NCBI GenBank assembly: GCA_021229015.1
Contig: CM037785.1
Location: 4,181,943-4,245,942, forward strand
DNA: 64,000 bases
Source of the DNA: Solen grandis
Lineage: Eukaryota; Mollusca; Bivalvia; Adapedonta; Solenidae
Reading direction: 5' to 3'
A model generated the notes under the pieces. It was not told the origin of the DNA. It saw nothing but the letters and a program-made list of their open reading frames with translations, and did not search any database. Position numbers and translations under genes: made by a program. Below are positions 61,291 through 64,000 of this stretch, piece after piece. The first letter of the stretch is position 1. Every line of letters begins with the position of its first letter.

Positions 61291-63655
61291 GTAAGTATGC
61301 ATATATATGAAGAGAATAGATTATGGTGCGTTTGGTCATAAGTCTCTAATTAGAGATGCAATGATTAACTCAATAACTGATGCACTGCATAAGAACGGTT
61401 CAAAATGCCTAGGTACGATAATATGTACTATACAAATCTACTATACTTTAAAAAGTTTATCTAATACATATAGAAGCAGAATTTTTATTTTCATATTTCG
61501 TTATTTCTGTTCCAAAAATAAAAAATGTATACACCATTAAAAAGCCCTTTTTTTTAAATTCATGTTTTTAGGATGAAATATTTTTAATTTTAACATATAT
61601 AGATGCACCAAAAAATAAATGCACAGTAAAGAAAAAAGGTATGGGTTCATTTTTAAACCAAAAAAACTGTAACATTCTTGGTTATAAAGTTATTACCTTT
61701 GAATTGATCAAAATATCATTTTCATATTTAAAATGATTAATTAAAGCTGATCAATTTGACATAAATTTCAGTAAGATAGACTGAAATCACCATGTTGATT
61801 TAAAATCAGCAAGTATTCTCAACTTTTGGCCTCCATTAACTTATCCCTTTAAAGATGGCTGCCAAAAAGAGTCTTATCAGTGCCTACGACATCACACATG
61901 AACTATAAGTATTTGATGTCTGTCTTGAAAAAACCTTGAATTTGAAATTTCAATATTGATCATAAAGCAGTTATTGGACCGTTTACAATCACAAACGGTT
62001 CTTCACAATTTTCTGACAGGGTCCAATGGACCCCTTCACAATTCTGGCGAATATTCACAATTCCTACTATCAATGCCTAAATATGTCTTTTACCTTATTT
62101 TCCCACATAATCGTGCTCAAATTCGCAATTTGATGTTGCGTCGCCACAATTTTAAAAATAATCTGGCCCTTTGGATTATGTACAGTATGATGATATGAGG
62201 TGGTCAAGTGACTCTTCAGCACATCTCATTATTATTAAAGCAGATGGCACCCTTTGTTTATCCAAACAATGAAGGTTTGACATTTTCTCCTATATTGGGA
62301 TCTATTATTTTTTTTTAATGAAAGATGAGGTGCAGTTAAGAAGTGTTGATAATGACATTTTTTTTTGTCTTTGAAAATTTTGCAAATTTGTTAATAAATT
62401 ACAACTGATCTAATTATCATTTATTGTTTACTACTGGTAAGAAGGATAAGCTATTTTTTGGAACTATTTAATGAACGATAGAGCTGGGTCGATTTCATCG
62501 ATGCATCGATATATCGCCATATATGCTGACAATACCTCGTCATGATTCAAACCTCAAGAATCAATTCTCAAATGATACCTCAATGGATGACAGTTTTTGG
62601 TGTAAGCCAGCCAAATTGAATATATGCTTGGCCTGCAGCTTATATCTTCAGCATAAAGTGTCTGTTTCTGTCGTTGTAACCTTTTGTTGACTAGATTGAC
62701 TGGTAGACTAAATTTCAAAGTAAAATAAATGAAGATTTTTTTTATATTAAAAATAAACTTAAAATGCATTTTTCCATGTGACTAAGCGGCAAAGCAACAT
62801 GGACACGGAAATCTAATTTACAGCAGAAAACTATGGGTTGGCCATGTTAGAACTACATTATTTATATATTATCAAGTATTGTGATACTGTATCGTATTGG
62901 ACCTACAATATCATAATACATCGTGATATTTTTTTGCTGGTGATACCCTGCCCTAATAAACGGTAAGATTATGCACGCAAGTTATTTCTTTGATATTTGA
63001 AAACAATATCAAATATCTGTATTTCTGCAACTGGGTAAATAAATTCACAATTTTAGGAAAAACTTCACATTAAAAAAAACAAAAAACAATTTTTTTCACA
63101 ATTTTCATGGTACTGAACCCACAATTTAGGGAAAGTAAATGCCAATACAAATTGATACATATTGCCATACAGAGGCTGCTGTATCGCAATATTTCACAAT
63201 GTAATTTTGGAAAATGATACTCGTCCTAAAAGTACTTAACCCTTTCCCTCATATAGACTCATTTTGACGCACTCAATAGGTATCACATAAAGCATGATCT
63301 GCAGAAAACCACAGTTAAACATTACCAAATTTAATTACAAAATCCTCATTTCCAGACCACTGAGGAGCAGCGAACAGCATAAAACCTGATCAGCCTGTGA
63401 GTTACTCGCAGGCTGATCTGGTTTTATGCTGTTCGCATAGGTCTTTTCATGGTTTTCTCTATGAGGGAAAGGGCTAATGAAGTTTATATTTTAGTTTTAC
63501 AGTGATTATATTTGTGCTACTTTTGAAACCCGCCTTATATATCTAGACAGTTAAGAATATCTGGTTCACTCCTAATGAATGACAAATACTGTTTAAGTGA
63601 TTGTAAACCCTAATAAACAGACTAACATTTTCATTAGCATATTTTTCTATTTCAG
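61291..63655. other. Intron of the borealin-like gene
   Basis: Bounded by GTAAGT and a pyrimidine-rich TATTTTTCTATTTCAG. It contains a hairpin MITE (63237-63477) and several CACAATTTT-rich repeats (61990-62160, 63040-63150). Vertebrate borealin has about 40 more residues here (the NWLDYF region), so a small unrecognised exon may be hidden. Confidence 0.5.
63237..63477. mobile_element. MITE with TTAACCCTTTCCCTCAT ends and a 27-bp-arm hairpin
   Basis: The termini TTAACCCTTTCCCTCAT and ATGAGGGAAAGGGCTAA are inverted repeats. Inside, 63371-63435 forms a hairpin: CGAACAGCATAAAACCTGAT with CAGCCTG, an 11-base loop, and a right arm complementary at 26 of 27 positions. It lies in the intron of the borealin-like gene. 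No coding capacity. Confidence 0.85.
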
Positions 63656-63790
63656 CTCAAATGCAGTACTTCTCCCCAAAACACCATCAGCAAAACGCGC
63701 GGTAGGGCGGAGAAAGAAAAAATCTACCTTGGCATCAAGGCGGAAAATTCAGGTGGAGTCTGAAGAAGATGACTACATCCCAGCAGATAG
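63656..63790 (+). CDS. Borealin-like protein, exon 2
   Basis: Acceptor TTTCTATTTCAG|C and donor GATAG|GTTTGT (135 bases, phase 2 in and out), joining in frame with 61154-61290. It encodes SNAVLLPKTPSAKRAVGRR then KKKSTLASRRKIQVESEED and DYIPADR: a TP-S-KR basic segment followed by an acidic patch, similar in layout to human borealin (PLKSAKTRKVIQVDE, then poly-Glu). The TP and RRKIQVE motifs are candidate CDK1 and DNA- or nucleosome-contact regions by analogy only. The gene continues past the window's right edge. Confidence 0.5.
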
Positions 63791-64000
63791 GTTTGTAACA
63801 TTTTGTACAAAGGGCCATCTTTCAAAAAAGGGTAAATTGCAGTTACTTCAAATATTTACCCATTTAAATGGCACATGCTCATTTTTTTCTCTTGAAGGTA
63901 AAATATGTTACAAAATGTTGAAAACAGATTTGTCTTCTTTAAATTAAGATCTCAAAACCTTTTTATACATCATAATTTATTAGTTATACAGTTTCTTGAC

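Overview
This is a eukaryotic window, most likely from a bivalve mollusc (probably a heterodont). The evidence is AT-rich sequence with very little coding, spliced genes with long introns, several tRNA-derived SINE families, many short inverted-repeat (MITE-like) elements, GA/TC/AT microsatellites, and dispersed repeats with GACAGAC tails of the kind common in bivalve genomes. The species cannot be fixed by eye. Two runs of exactly 100 N (1273-1372 and 51373-51472) are conventional unknown-size scaffold gaps, so the window is three joined contigs.

Recognisable genes are few. (1) 7173-18635, plus strand: an unrecognised basic, lysine-rich protein whose terminal coding exon is 17492-18635; a phase-compatible first exon may lie at 7173-7279. 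(2) 24056-24232 (candidate internal exon) and 29556-30263 (a 235-codon ORF), plus strand: unrecognised, possibly lineage-restricted. (3) 41505-42142, plus strand: a secreted C-type lectin with a single frameshift inside the carbohydrate-recognition domain. (4) 47568-50926, plus strand: the first three coding exons of an SLC28-type concentrative nucleoside transporter; everything after the third exon is missing. (5) 54513-54620, minus strand: the first coding exon of an R-Ras-type small GTPase, carrying the P-loop. (6) 61154-63790, plus strand: two exons resembling the start of borealin (CDCA8), running off the right edge.

The transporter and the R-Ras gene point at each other across the second scaffold gap and both lose all their remaining exons there. 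That suggests missing sequence or a misjoin. The gap sits in a dispersed repeat, as does the first gap.

The rest is repeat-rich intergenic and intronic DNA. It holds a 75-bp tandem array (118-418), a 25-bp GC-rich minisatellite beside the first gap, three SINE families (called A, B and C here), at least ten inverted-repeat elements, and two 1.6-1.7 kb copies of one dispersed element (30693-32283 and 34596-36282). Each of those two copies carries a perfect heat-shock-element triplet, and a fragment of the element's terminus lies inverted in the transporter's second intron. I found no CRISPR array, operon, or clear multi-gene system. The genes present are ordinary metazoan genes plus two unrecognised ones.
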